Below, piece by piece: positions 10,451 to 19,103 of a stretch of DNA of 60,000 nucleotides (positions are counted from its first letter, which is position 1; every line of letters begins with the position of its first letter). The translations under genes were made by a program, and so were the position numbers. This stretch comes from Polytrichum commune (taxonomy: Eukaryota > Streptophyta > Polytrichopsida > Polytrichales > Polytrichaceae). The notes under the pieces are model-generated. The model did not search any database. It was not told the DNA's origin and saw only the letters and a program-made list of their open reading frames with translations. The stretch is from assembly GCA_950295325.1 (NCBI GenBank), contig OX485804.1, forward strand, positions 66,938,033 to 66,998,032, in the 5' to 3' direction.

Positions 10451-10570
10451 CAGCGTAGACCCTGTGCGTTAACGCACAGGGTCTGCGCTGGCAACTTTGA
10501 GGCCACTGTGCGTTAGCGCATAAGGCCTGTGCGTTAGCGCATAGACCCTGTGCGTTAACGCACAGGGCCG
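10451..10570. repeat. CCTGTGCGTTAACGCACAGG palindromes
   Basis: A 28-bp perfect palindrome at 10457-10484 extends to 40 bp with one mismatch (10451-10490). A second copy at about 10544-10568 is preceded by two diverged copies (10503-10543). The centre GTTAAC is a HpaI site. Confidence 0.9.
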
Positions 10571-11040
10571 AGACATGAATTTGAAAAAAAACTTGGTAGA
10601 TTAAACTTGTCTGGAATTGGTAGATTTGCCAAAACTTGTAAAATCTGGAAAAAATGCTAATGGGGTCCCAAAAAAAAACAAAAATATGCTATATTATCTA
10701 AATCTCCGTAGCTACAAATTCTTCTCATATTTTGTTTTGGTTTGAAATCATTTTCTTTTCTCATTCTTCTATCTATTTCCTTGTTTTGGGCCACCTCGTA
10801 GATTTTGGGTTTCGGGGCAAAAAAATATATATTCTATTTTGTGTCATTTTCTAGCTCCTATAACGTAGTGCATGAATACTTGAGTAGACATATTTCTCAT
10901 TTCTTGCATTCTAACCCCGTTTTGAATAGTTTTTTTGCTCCTACGCTCTGAACATCGATTTAAATTCATACAATAGATATTTGTTTTACTTTTAGGCTCT
11001 CCTAGTCGTTTTACCTCCCAACTTTTGGCCTTCCTAAGTT
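10571..11040. other. AT-rich spacer, no gene seen
   Basis: No exon, RNA gene or repeat could be supported. It links two clusters of the same palindrome. Confidence 0.45.
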
Positions 11041-11045
11041 GCTCT

Positions 11046-11390
11046 TACAAACCCTGTGCGTTAACGCACAGGGTTTCTCCTCCCAACTTTTTGCCTCCTA
11101 AGTTTCTCTTACAAACCCTGTGCGTTAACGAACAGGATTTCTCCTCCCAACTTTTGGCCTTCCTAAGTTGCTATTACAAACCCTGTGCGTTAACGCACAG
11201 GGTTTTAGCTCCCAACTTCTCGCCTCCTAAGTTGCTCTTATAAACCGTGTGCGTTCTCCTCCTGAATTCTAGCCTTCCTAAATTTCTGTTATATATCATG
11301 TGCAATAACGTATAGGGTTTCTCCTCTCCAATTTATAACCTCTATAAATTGCTACTACATGACATGTGAGTGAACGTATAAGGTTCTCCG
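11046..11390. repeat. Tandem 64-65 bp repeat, one palindrome per unit
   Basis: About five to six units of the form 'palindrome + ctcctcccaacttttgg.cttcctaagttgctctta'. Perfect or near-perfect 28-bp palindromes lie at 11049-11076, 11113-11140 and 11178-11205; the last two or three units are decayed (11242 onward). The palindrome is the same CTGTGCGTTAACGCACAG family as at 10.45 kb. Confidence 0.9.
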
Positions 11391-11444
11391 TCCTAACTTA
11401 CAACTTATGCACTATCAAATTATGTGAACGTTGAACTGACTTAC

Positions 11445-11724
11445 CTTTTTGTTTGTCGTCTTCTTTGAACCCGTCTTCAATTCGGACTCTGATATACGAT
11501 CGTCTACATCTTCTTTGTTCTTTGCACCTTCATCATCCTCCATCGCATCAAAATCGTGTGTCTTCACAGTTTTTTCTACCGTATTCAACAAGTTTCTTTT
11601 CCCTTCCTTATTTGCATTCTTCTTTCCCACTCAGTCTGAACATCTTTTTCTCGGAAGTGAAATACAAAGCTTTCCTACGTCTTCTCGTCGGCCTCACGGG
11701 TGTTCTCTCTACATCGTCCACCAT
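11445..11724 (-). pseudogene. Small charged accessory ORF of transposon copy A, frameshifted
   Basis: Minus-strand text diverging from the transposase of copy A. From ATG 11724 it reads TRRRRKALYFTSEKK, closely parallel to KKRRKLYFSSTKA in the ORF at 41.46 kb, which holds the same position beside transposase copy C. After about 38 codons that frame stops, and the adjacent frame continues as GKKNANKEGKRNLL...DFDAMEDDEGAKNKED up to a GTAAGT donor at 11444. It is therefore probably a frameshifted exon of a basic-then-acidic protein conserved in the element family. No enzymatic domain is visible; a nuclear or DNA-binding accessory role is inference only. Confidence 0.5.
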
Positions 11725-11829
11725 CGTTGGTGTGTATGATGTGTTTTCTATCAGGTACTATCATTTATTCTTCCAATGTATCTATTTCACAAAATCCGGC
11801 GTATATTACAATCACATGTTGTAATTGGC

Positions 11830-12246
11830 GTTCAATGAACGAGATATTTCGACGCGTTTGTCATTATGTGTTTATTTTTGTTATATCCGCCAAAATTTTC
11901 TGACACCTACTTTGTTCTATTCATAATGATCAATAATTTATTTTTCCAACCAATTTTAATTCTTTCTACATCTACGTCAGTCCACACATATATATTTTAA
12001 ATTTCTACCAATACTTTTAGTATTTGACGCCATTTTGTGTATATCTTGCTCGTAAATATTCTTTGACTATTATTGTGTTATGTCCACTTCTGTATTATTA
12101 GATGCTATGTATCACACACTTTCATCTCCATCCATTATTGTATCACACGTTTTTATTTCCATTCATTTCCTCACACAATTCTATACAAAACCAACATTTA
12201 CACCATATTTTTGTGATGTGTTCTTCATATGTTCTTTTGATTTTAT
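11830..12246. other. Divergent intergenic region of copy A
   Basis: AT-rich, no gene. It lies between the accessory ORF (-) and the transposase (+), so both promoters should be here. No clear TATA box was chosen. Confidence 0.4.
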
Positions 12247-12942
12247 ATGGCTACCATTAGAGCTCATGGATCTTTTGTTCCCTTCATCTTGTCACTCCAA
12301 GATGATGGTCATGTGAGTGTTTCAGAGGATTTACTTAGTTTGAGATTCAACCTCCAGATAGGAACCATGTATTTAGAGCATGAGATGTACTCTACAGATG
12401 GAGAGGTGTATGAAACGATTTTGGTTCCAAAAAATAGAACTGATGTTGGTTTTATGTGGATCTTAGGATCTGGTTCATTTAGGGTGATAGGACTTTCTGA
12501 GTCTCAGATGCAAGCTTCAACTATCATTTTGACAAACGAATCCGGTATATCCACAGTTCAAATTCCCTCTATCGCACATGTTAAGGTGGAACCCCTTGAT
12601 GATAGTGTGTTTGTGCTATCAGATTCAGAAGATGACATTTGTGCATCTGTTGATCTTTCAAACACATCGCCATTTCCATTTAGAAGTGTTCATTCTACTC
12701 CTTCCCAACTTCCTATACATGTAGCCAAATCTCCTTGCGGTCTTATGTACAAGAAGGTGGTTCCCCAAATCTCACCTTCTCAACGTCCTCCACTACACCC
12801 TTCACCTTCATCTACAGGGTTGACTATGGTTGATGCATTGAAGCTGACAAAGTCAAGAAAAAGATCAAAGTCCGATCTTGCATCCGTTCGACCCAAACGT
12901 GGCAACCATTTTGGGTCGAACGACCCAAACCTAGATATATAA
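12247..12942 (+). CDS. Transposase copy A, N-terminal region (231 aa)
   Basis: The N-terminal part of a MULE-like transposase, homologous along its length to copy C (MATIRAHGSFVPFIL versus MAELCSNGIGVPLLF; DLLSLRF versus HLSIRF). A beta-rich N-terminal region (about 1-90) is followed by VKVEP (112-116, psi-K-x-E) and VFVLSDSEDD (121-130, SUMO-interacting-type motif), then a Pro/Ser linker. It loses homology where copies C and D enter the zinc-binding and DDE region (KNVLK). Instead it ends 60 codons later, with an inserted TTGGGTCG-type palindrome in the last codons. Start ATG 12247 aligns with the other copies. About 430 residues of catalytic core are missing between this ORF and the next. 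Confidence 0.65.
   Translation: MATIRAHGSFVPFILSLQDDGHVSVSEDLLSLRFNLQIGTMYLEHEMYSTDGEVYETILVPKNRTDVGFMWILGSGSFRVIGLSESQMQASTIILTNESGISTVQIPSIAHVKVEPLDDSVFVLSDSEDDICASVDLSNTSPFPFRSVHSTPSQLPIHVAKSPCGLMYKKVVPQISPSQRPPLHPSPSSTGLTMVDALKLTKSRKRSKSDLASVRPKRGNHFGSNDPNLDI
12887..12929. repeat. Palindrome at the deletion junction of transposase A
   Basis: A half site (12887-12900) and a perfect 20-bp palindrome (12910-12929, TTTGGGTCGAACGACCCAAA) of the 10.0-kb array family lie exactly where homology to the other transposases breaks off. Confidence 0.85.
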
Positions 12943-12988
12943 TCTATCTTATGTTTGTCTTATCCTTGTATTTGTGTGTTGTTCATAG

Positions 12989-14359
12989 GATATGACAATA
13001 GAAGAGCGTGCAGAAATGCCAACATGCAACCTTGCAGAGACTGTACACAACAAATGGCTCCAAGAGTCCGGCAACAAGATGACTTGTTTATATGAAGCTA
13101 TAGTGGATGACATGATCCGTGCCTTCATGCAAATTGCAAATTACCGGACATGGTTGAAAGGGGGGTCTGATGGTAAAGGTCCTGATTCGGCATCCTTGAA
13201 ACTCAAAGCGGCTGCCAGGTGTGGAGATCCAAAAATGTTGGCCGATGCCATAAAATATTATCCAGCCTGGGCAAAAGACGTCAATACTAGAGATTGTGCA
13301 TTGGAAGGGTCAGAGCTCTTTGGTTCCACCAAGCGTAAAGTCAACCTACCACCGGGTGCTGATTGTGACTCTCATCGACCCGACAAAGTGAACTATTCCA
13401 TTCTTCGTCCCAACACCCGAGCAACTCGTCAACGCATAGAGGAATCGTTGAGTTCTGCAATTCATGGTGTGGCTCATACTACATCCGTGTTAGAAACTGA
13501 TTGTCTTGCTTCCAACTGGCACATTGCAAGATTACCACCCAACTCAGCCAAACGATGTTGGGCACTGCAGGCCATCACAGGGACTATGTGCAATGCCAAA
13601 GTCGGGACTGGGAAACATGGCACACCTGCTCCAACATACAAAGGGCTCAGGAAGGAATTTCGTTCTCCCAACAATGTGGAGTATGAATTTTGGTTTTGCC
13701 TTGACGACATCAAATGTTGTGTGAGTGGCAGTAAGAAGAAATATGTGTTGGACTGGCCTATAGTACCCAACACGTGGCCGGTGAAGATAGGTACCAATCT
13801 ATCGCGAGAGGAGGTTTTGGCACTTGAAGATGCTGGATTTCAACTACAGCAGAGGGAGGCATTGTCCCCTCGTCGTAGGCTTTCAACAATCGCAACTCTC
13901 CCCATCCCTCGCTCGCATTTTTCTATGCCACCAAACCCGGACGCCCACCCTACATTCAGGTTTGGGAAGACAGTGCGTCGTAATCCAACAGCACCGCTAG
14001 CGGATCACAAAAACAAATGGGAGAGCGCCGGACTCATGGAGGGTTACTATGTGGTTGGGGTCACTGCCATTCCATATCCGGGCTTTGGAGTGATAATCAA
14101 CATTGTCTCCAAGCATGATATCACATATCATGTCACAATTGGCGACATCTCGCATTCCACATGCCCGGATTTTACGAAAATGTCCTCTCATGCATTGGGA
14201 AAGAAAGGAAAATGGGTGTATTGTAAACATTTTTATTATGTGTTTAGATTTTTGTGCAAGGTGGATTACGAGAGTGACAAGTTCATTCATGCACCTACAT
14301 ATACCTATAACGAGGTCATGCGACTACTTGAACTTGCTGGTATTGTAGAGTATGAGTAG
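12989..14359 (+). CDS. Transposase copy A, C-terminal region with SWIM-like end
   Basis: Open for 457 codons from a TTGTTCATAG acceptor (12988). The opening residues AEMPTCNLAETVHNKWLQ match the segment that carries the last catalytic Glu (NLAE) of copies C and D. Then comes the family's Cys-rich module (CWALQ...TMC...FWFCLDDIKCC) and a C-terminal SWIM-like motif: S-T-C, then YCKH. The first Cys of the CxC pair is Ser here, so zinc binding may be impaired. The acceptor site is at the equivalent position to the intron of copies C and D; the matching donor was lost with the DDE core. The long stop-free frame despite loss of the catalytic core is notable. Confidence 0.65.
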   Translation, partial: DMTIEERAEMPTCNLAETVHNKWLQESGNKMTCLYEAIVDDMIRAFMQIANYRTWLKGGSDGKGPDSASLKLKAAARCGDPKMLADAIKYYPAWAKDVNTRDCALEGSELFGSTKRKVNLPPGADCDSHRPDKVNYSILRPNTRATRQRIEESLSSAIHGVAHTTSVLETDCLASNWHIARLPPNSAKRCWALQAITGTMCNAKVGTGKHGTPAPTYKGLRKEFRSPNNVEYEFWFCLDDIKCCVSGSKKKYVLDWPIVPNTWPVKIGTNLSREEVLALEDAGFQLQQREALSPRRRLSTIATLPIPRSHFSMPPNPDAHPTFRFGKTVRRNPTAPLADHKNKWESAGLMEGYYVVGVTAIPYPGFGVIINIVSKHDITYHVTIGDISHSTCPDFTKMSSHALGKKGKWVYCKHFYYVFRFLCKVDYESDKFIHAPTYTYNEVMRLLELAGIVEYE

Positions 14360-15026
14360 TATTGCAAATGGTCTATTAAGTACCATATATTTGAATGTCA
14401 AAATATGACATGTTTTGGTTTGGATTTTTATAATAAAAACCAGCAATGGGCTGGAAGTATTTCAAATGATTCAGTATGACCCAACCGTGAGCGGTTTGAT
14501 TGATTGACATGGATAAATAATAACAAGTTTCTAAAAATAAAAAATAATTGAGAAGATTCTACGTACATCCGCGTAGTAACGTCTTCTTGGTATCCGCCTA
14601 TAGATTATTCCTACTTTATCACTAGCTCAATTTGGGATAGCACCAGTCAATGTAACCAACCGGATTCGAACCCGGGTTGATACAGACCTAATACCAGTCT
14701 CTTACACAACTCGCATCCACAGGCGGATGTCTCAAAACCTAGTAGTTACCTACATATTGACTATTTCTAATATCTAATTTCCTTTCATTTGTAGAATCTG
14801 GACCTTAACTCAACCTGTGAGCAGTTTGAATGGCTCACAATTATAGCATCTACATGTTCGTATAATGAGGTTATGCATCTACTTGAACTTGCTGGTGTTG
14901 TGGAATGTGAGTAGTTGTGCAAGTGTTGGTTGTAACTACATGTATAAGGATGTCAATAAATGACATGTATTGGTTTGGATTATTATAATAAAAAATCAGC
15001 AATGAATTGAAAGTGTTTTAAATGAT
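14290..15026 (+). repeat. Duplicated 3' end of transposase A (two ~180-bp copies)
   Basis: Text 14290-14470 (last codons YNEVMRLLELAG plus 3' UTR) recurs at 14844-15026 with about 80 percent identity, including the stop and the 'tttggattnttataataaaa' 3' segment. The copies are in direct orientation, separated by about 370 bp that includes a SINE-like sequence. Confidence 0.8.
14560..14745 (-). mobile_element. tRNA-derived SINE-like sequence
   Basis: On the - strand a perfect pol III box B, GGTTCGAATCC (14672-14662), lies about 35 bp downstream of a box A-like text (GAGTTGTGTAAGAGACTGG). The T-arm does not fold fully and no acceptor stem closes, so this is not an intact tRNA gene. Ends and target duplications are not resolved. 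Confidence 0.5.
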
Positions 15027-15027
15027 C

Positions 15028-15246
15028 CATGGAAATAGGGCCCTTTCACTTGTGCTTCATTTAAAATATTGGCAATTTACAATTGAAAATATGCAATTAA
15101 TTTGTTAAAATTTTGGTTGTGTACCCTAAACCCGTGTGTCTTTACTAAATTTGGAATCATTGCTCATATGTTACTGCTCACTACTCATGTGTTACTGCTC
15201 ACTGCTCATGTGTTATTGCTCACCGCTCATCGCTCATAAGATAGCT
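15028..15246 (+). repeat. Transposon 3'-end motif, copy A
   Basis: CCATGGAAATAGGGCCC (15028-15043) is followed, about 115 bp on, by degenerate GCTCAC(C) repeats (15159-15236) and ataAGATAGC. The same two-part module lies downstream of transposase copies C and D in the same relative orientation, and at 22634-22821. I infer it is the right-hand terminal region of the transposon. Confidence 0.65.
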
Positions 15247-15298
15247 TCCCTCTAGGCGGGCATCAGCCTGCTTCTATCTATCCTTAAGGAGTTTTAGA

Positions 15299-15917
15299 AT
15301 GGAAGAAGCAACCGTCACGGAGACTCATCGGGCTTCATGGTCGAATTTGTGGCGCAAGGAGGATTTGGAGTTTGAAGCTCGATTGGCAAAAAATCCAGCA
15401 TTATGAAAGTATTCTAATCGGTTTTTCTACGTATGGGACGGGAATCACCGTCATATTGCATGGATGGATGTCATTAGTGCCCTCCATAAAGATGATGCAT
15501 TTTTTCATGTTCCCGTACATTCGGTTTTCATCAACGTATCTTCAAAAAATTGTAACATGCTATTGCATGCGATGACAGATTGAAACAAGTAAGTTCTTCA
15601 AAATATGTTATTTGAATTTCGAATTTCTTGTTATTTATTATTTAAATATTCATGTTAGTAAATGCATCGTGTATCATTTGTATTCTTAGTTGAGGTGTAT
15701 GTAATCCAGGAAAAACCAGGTTGATCACGTCGCCCAACACTTCACGCACAATGTCAAGCGTGTCCAGCAATTGGGATTGCTAGACTTTGATCAACTTAAA
15801 GGACTTGTCAGTGATGAAGACCTTCAAGCTAGTATTCTTGAGTGGAATCGTCACGGTGGGAAGAGACGGAAGTGGTATCATCTTACTCACGATGCATTCA
15901 TCAATAGTTTATACGAG
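15299..15917 (+). pseudogene. Second ParB-like/methyltransferase-like gene, 5' exons (DGNHR)
   Basis: From ATG 15299 the frame reads ASWSNLWRKEDLEFEARL (compare ASWSPNWAQANALFESQL in the 9.5-kb paralogue) and then FFYVWDGNHRHIAW (about 15422-15463), the ParB/Srx-type box. Two TGA codons interrupt it (15404-15406 and 15581-15583). The exon ends AA/GTAAGT at 15588, phase 2, and joins cleanly to 15709-15917 (KNQVDHVAQHFTHNVKRVQQLG...DAFINSLYE). The N-terminal 100 or so residues present in the paralogue are absent; the transposon end lies just upstream at 15246, so the gene appears 5'-truncated. A shorter product starting inside exon 2 cannot be excluded. Confidence 0.6.
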
Positions 15918-15997
15918 GTAAATTACTTGTCTACTTTCAATTTGTCACCTACAAGTTTAAATGAGAACTTGTCTGAATTTGTTATCTTTGTTTGTAG

Positions 15998-17234
15998 CGA
16001 GAAATCTCCGCAGCACAAGAAGAGGCAATCAGGTGGTACAAAGACAGTCTTGTCACCGGTACAGGCGAAGATAGAATTGGAAGTCCGTTTGAACTACAGG
16101 CCGCCGCAACTAAGGTTGTTGAGGCAAAGAAGACCTCCCTCTCCACAGACCTATCTCGGTACCTCGCAATTGCCAATCCAGCAAATGGAGAGGGTTTCAT
16201 AAGAGAGGTATGTGCTCCACCATCTATCATAGATTTTTTTTGTTTTTTGTAATTTTATTCAACTTGGTTTGCATGGTCTCGGATCCGAGAGAAGTTAGAT
16301 GGGACGTTTATAATATATATTTATGAAATAATAATCCTCTTACTGCCCTTTATATGGTTATTGTGTGCTTTGTTTTAGAAGAAGTTCTATGTGGCTGAGG
16401 TAAGTGATTAGTTAAATTAGGAGGCCTTCACTGGTTTTTGTGATGTTATTTTGTGTGGTTGGCTTGATTACGGGTTTGAGAGGGTTAAACCTAAACAATT
16501 AATGTCGTAAATTTTGCATATATGTCATTAAATGTTTTCTATATTATGTCTTTTTTTGTAGTGCAAATTTTTACTAATCTAATTGTACTTTTGAAAGTAG
16601 ATTATTCGTCACTTTGATATCTTTCAAGTAAAGCCTGAGATGACTTCAGAGAAACTACAACTTATTGCAACAACAAAGATTTCTTCGAAGCACAAAGAGA
16701 GATGGTTAAGGTGGTGGAATATGAGTAAAGAGAGTCGTAAAAAATACAATTTTTCTCCCTCACCCGCTTCTGATTCAGTTCTTCGGATTTGGATAGATCA
16801 AGCTGCCTTCTGGGCTGGGGTATGTTATTTTGAACCATATATTTGTATTTTTTATGAAGTTTAAGTTATATCTAAAATTTGAGGATTAGATGGATTGAAT
16901 TGAATTTGTTTTGCTGAATAATTGTACATTGTTGTAGTTAGAGGAAGAGGCAGTAAATCGATTTGAGAAAATTATGGAGGAAAATGCTATTATATTGAAG
17001 ACCGAGGACTTGCCCAACCCAGTGGACGATATTGGAACTTGGATTGAGTCCCATTCTATTACTTTGTGGGGGAAGGCTTTCAAAGAATTTTTTTCAAATG
17101 ATGGCATTTATACGAAGAAGGAATTATTTCTTGTCCAAGCTGGTACTGAGAATGCTATGAAGAGAGCTATCTTGAGATATTTCTGGAGGGAGTTGGTGAT
17201 TAAAGGGGCCATTGATAGGAAGAACATTCCTTAA
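15998..17234 (+). CDS. ParB/methyltransferase-like gene, central exons
   Basis: Exons 15998-16207 (REISAAQEEAIRWY; matches exon 3 of the 9.5-kb paralogue), 16601-16819 (KLQLIATTK...RWLRWWNM; similar to the first methyltransferase-side exon at 3.0 kb) and 16938 to about 17234 (LEEEAVNRFEKIMEENA...FWRELVIKGAIDRKNIP). Donors are GTATGT at 16208 and GTATGT at 16820; acceptors are GAAAGTAG and GTTGTAG, all phase 0. The junction from the last of these to 17268 is not resolved: the acceptor TTTTTTCAG at 17267 needs a phase-1 donor, and a GTACTG at 17143 is the only candidate I see. No recognised domain; helical and charged. Confidence 0.55.
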
Positions 17235-17267
17235 CGTTTTAACAAGTGGGTGGATGTATTTTTTCAG

Positions 17268-19103
17268 ACTATCAGAAAAAATATTTTGGAAGACCTCATC
17301 TTCTTCAATGTCCTTGGTATCTTGAGTTAAAGGAAAATGAAAGATGTCCTGGAGAGGAGAGAGCCTTGAAGGCTAGTTGTGACAATATGATGCAACAATT
17401 AGAGGCTGAGAATTTGGTGCATATTGAAGAAGATGCATCGGAGGTGGGTGATAACAACTCTATATCTGACAAACAAAGAAAAAAATTGGCTGACAAGAAA
17501 GCAAAGGTTGAAACTCGTTTGAAGGAGAAAGAAGAAAAGAAGAAAGGCAAGGAAGAGGAAATAAAATTGAAGAAGGAGGTCGCGGCACGGAACAAAGAGT
17601 TGGCGAAGCTTGTGTTAAAGGAAGGGCCAGAGAAACTTCTTTCTTATGTGGGTATTTCTCCTTCAGGCAGTAGCATGCCCGCTACTATTACTCCTTTGGT
17701 TTCTCAGGTGCCTCTTTCCGTTGCCCTTTTTCCGTCACAAACGGTGTATACTATCCCATGCTCGCAGTTGGATGATGTAGAGAGTGGGATAGAGATCATC
17801 AATGATAGTCCTTCAGGTATTTTGGACTTGTTTGATGATGTTACTGAGAGTGATGAGCCAAAGATTTGGAGGCGTATGAAAGCATGGATTAAAGAACATC
17901 AAGGTAAAAAAATTCGAAGCTATGCGGGTTGTGAAGCTGACAATGTAGTTGATCTTGTTATCTTTAATGTTCCGGAGGATTTACCTGTTCCTGGACTTGG
18001 AATTGCTGGTGAAATTCCACCTTGGAACCGTCATCCAAAGACTAAACCAGATGGTATAGATGGAAAAGTGAAATCCATATGGATCAAGAGGCATTTTAAG
18101 TTTGCCATGCAGTTTCTTCAAGATGATGGTGCCCTCATTATATTTTATCATGATTCAAAGTTTATATCCAATGAGCTTTTATCTTGGGCGGATTGGGCAA
18201 ATTTTCAGGAGGAATCCAAGTGGTTTGCAATTAACGGCCTTCCTTTGATTGTCCCGGATCATCCATTCCGTACGCACAAGTGTTTCATGGTGAAATGCTT
18301 TGTTAGAAAAGAAAATCCGGATGAAGAGGTTCCAATGTCCAATTTTGTGTTTTGTGACCGTCCTGAACTTCTTGCACATGGCATCAAGTTGTCATCAGAT
18401 GGACATCTCACAAACCTCATTGATGTTGATTCTCTAACTATTCAGTCGGAGAATAGAATGCCATTTAGAGGTGCACGGGAGAAGTCTTCTAATTTATTCA
18501 TGGCTCTTATTGATCTCTGCACGGTTGAAGATGAAATTGTTATGGACCTCACAGCCTCCACAGGTATTATTTTTTCCCTATACTTTTCTTTTGATATGTT
18601 TGGTCATTAATTTATACCAAGTACTAAATGGTATTGTTTATTTCAGGTGCTTCTGTTCGGGCATCAAAGAGTCTTCATCGTCATATTATTGCATTTGAAT
18701 ATGACAGTATCTTATACAAAGAGGTATTGGTTCCTCTTCTTCCCCAAGCTGAAAAAGTTCAGTCAGTCAAAGTTACAAGGTCTTCTCCAAAGAAGAAACG
18801 CCCTTTGGAGAATGCAGATGAGCCAGAGAAGAAGACTGTTGCCAAGCGAGCTTGTAAGTAAGTCTATACTATCTATCTTCAAATTTTTAAACATTTCCTC
18901 AATTTTTCTTACCAACATTTTTAAATGGTTGATTTTTACTTGTTTATAGATGGCGCAAGGAAGCGTTGAAGTCCTCTATGATGAAGTATGATGGAAGCAT
19001 TCTCTCACACTATATCAGTAAGATTAGAAGCCCTATTAGACCTCTTCAGCTTCCTTTTTGTGAACCCTTTGAGTGGTCCACCACTCTGCGGGATCACTTT
19101 TAG
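17268..19103 (+). CDS. ParB/methyltransferase-like gene, coiled coil and N4/N6 MTase-like domain
   Basis: Exon 17268-18563 encodes a Lys/Glu coiled coil (about 17460-17620), a linker with the SIM-like text GIEIINDSP, and then a beta-class N4/N6 DNA methyltransferase-like fold. VVDLVIFNVPED (about 17946-17981) occupies the DPPY position but reads NVPE; it is followed by FAMQFLQDDGALIIFYHDSK, the usual strand after the catalytic loop. Motif I lies at the C-terminal end, split by an 83-bp intron (18564-18646) in phase 1: DLTAST then GASVRASKSLHRHIIAFEYD, parallel to DPFAGSGTT...GRRFIGFEID. Exon 18647-18857 ends with a basic KRACK stretch and joins 18950-19103 in phase 2, ending DHF-TAG. Order IV then I is the beta-class arrangement. 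The loss of Pro and aromatic residues in the catalytic motif suggests a binding rather than methylating role (inference). Confidence 0.65.

Noticed and set aside
14660-14740. Functional tRNA gene on the - strand
   Set aside because: Box B is perfect but T-arm pairing fails and there is no acceptor stem; a SINE-like relic fits better.
1537-19103. Bacterial contamination or recent bacterial insert
   Set aside because: The ParB/methyltransferase-like genes have several GT-AG introns and share palindromes and SUMO motifs with clear eukaryotic mobile DNA.
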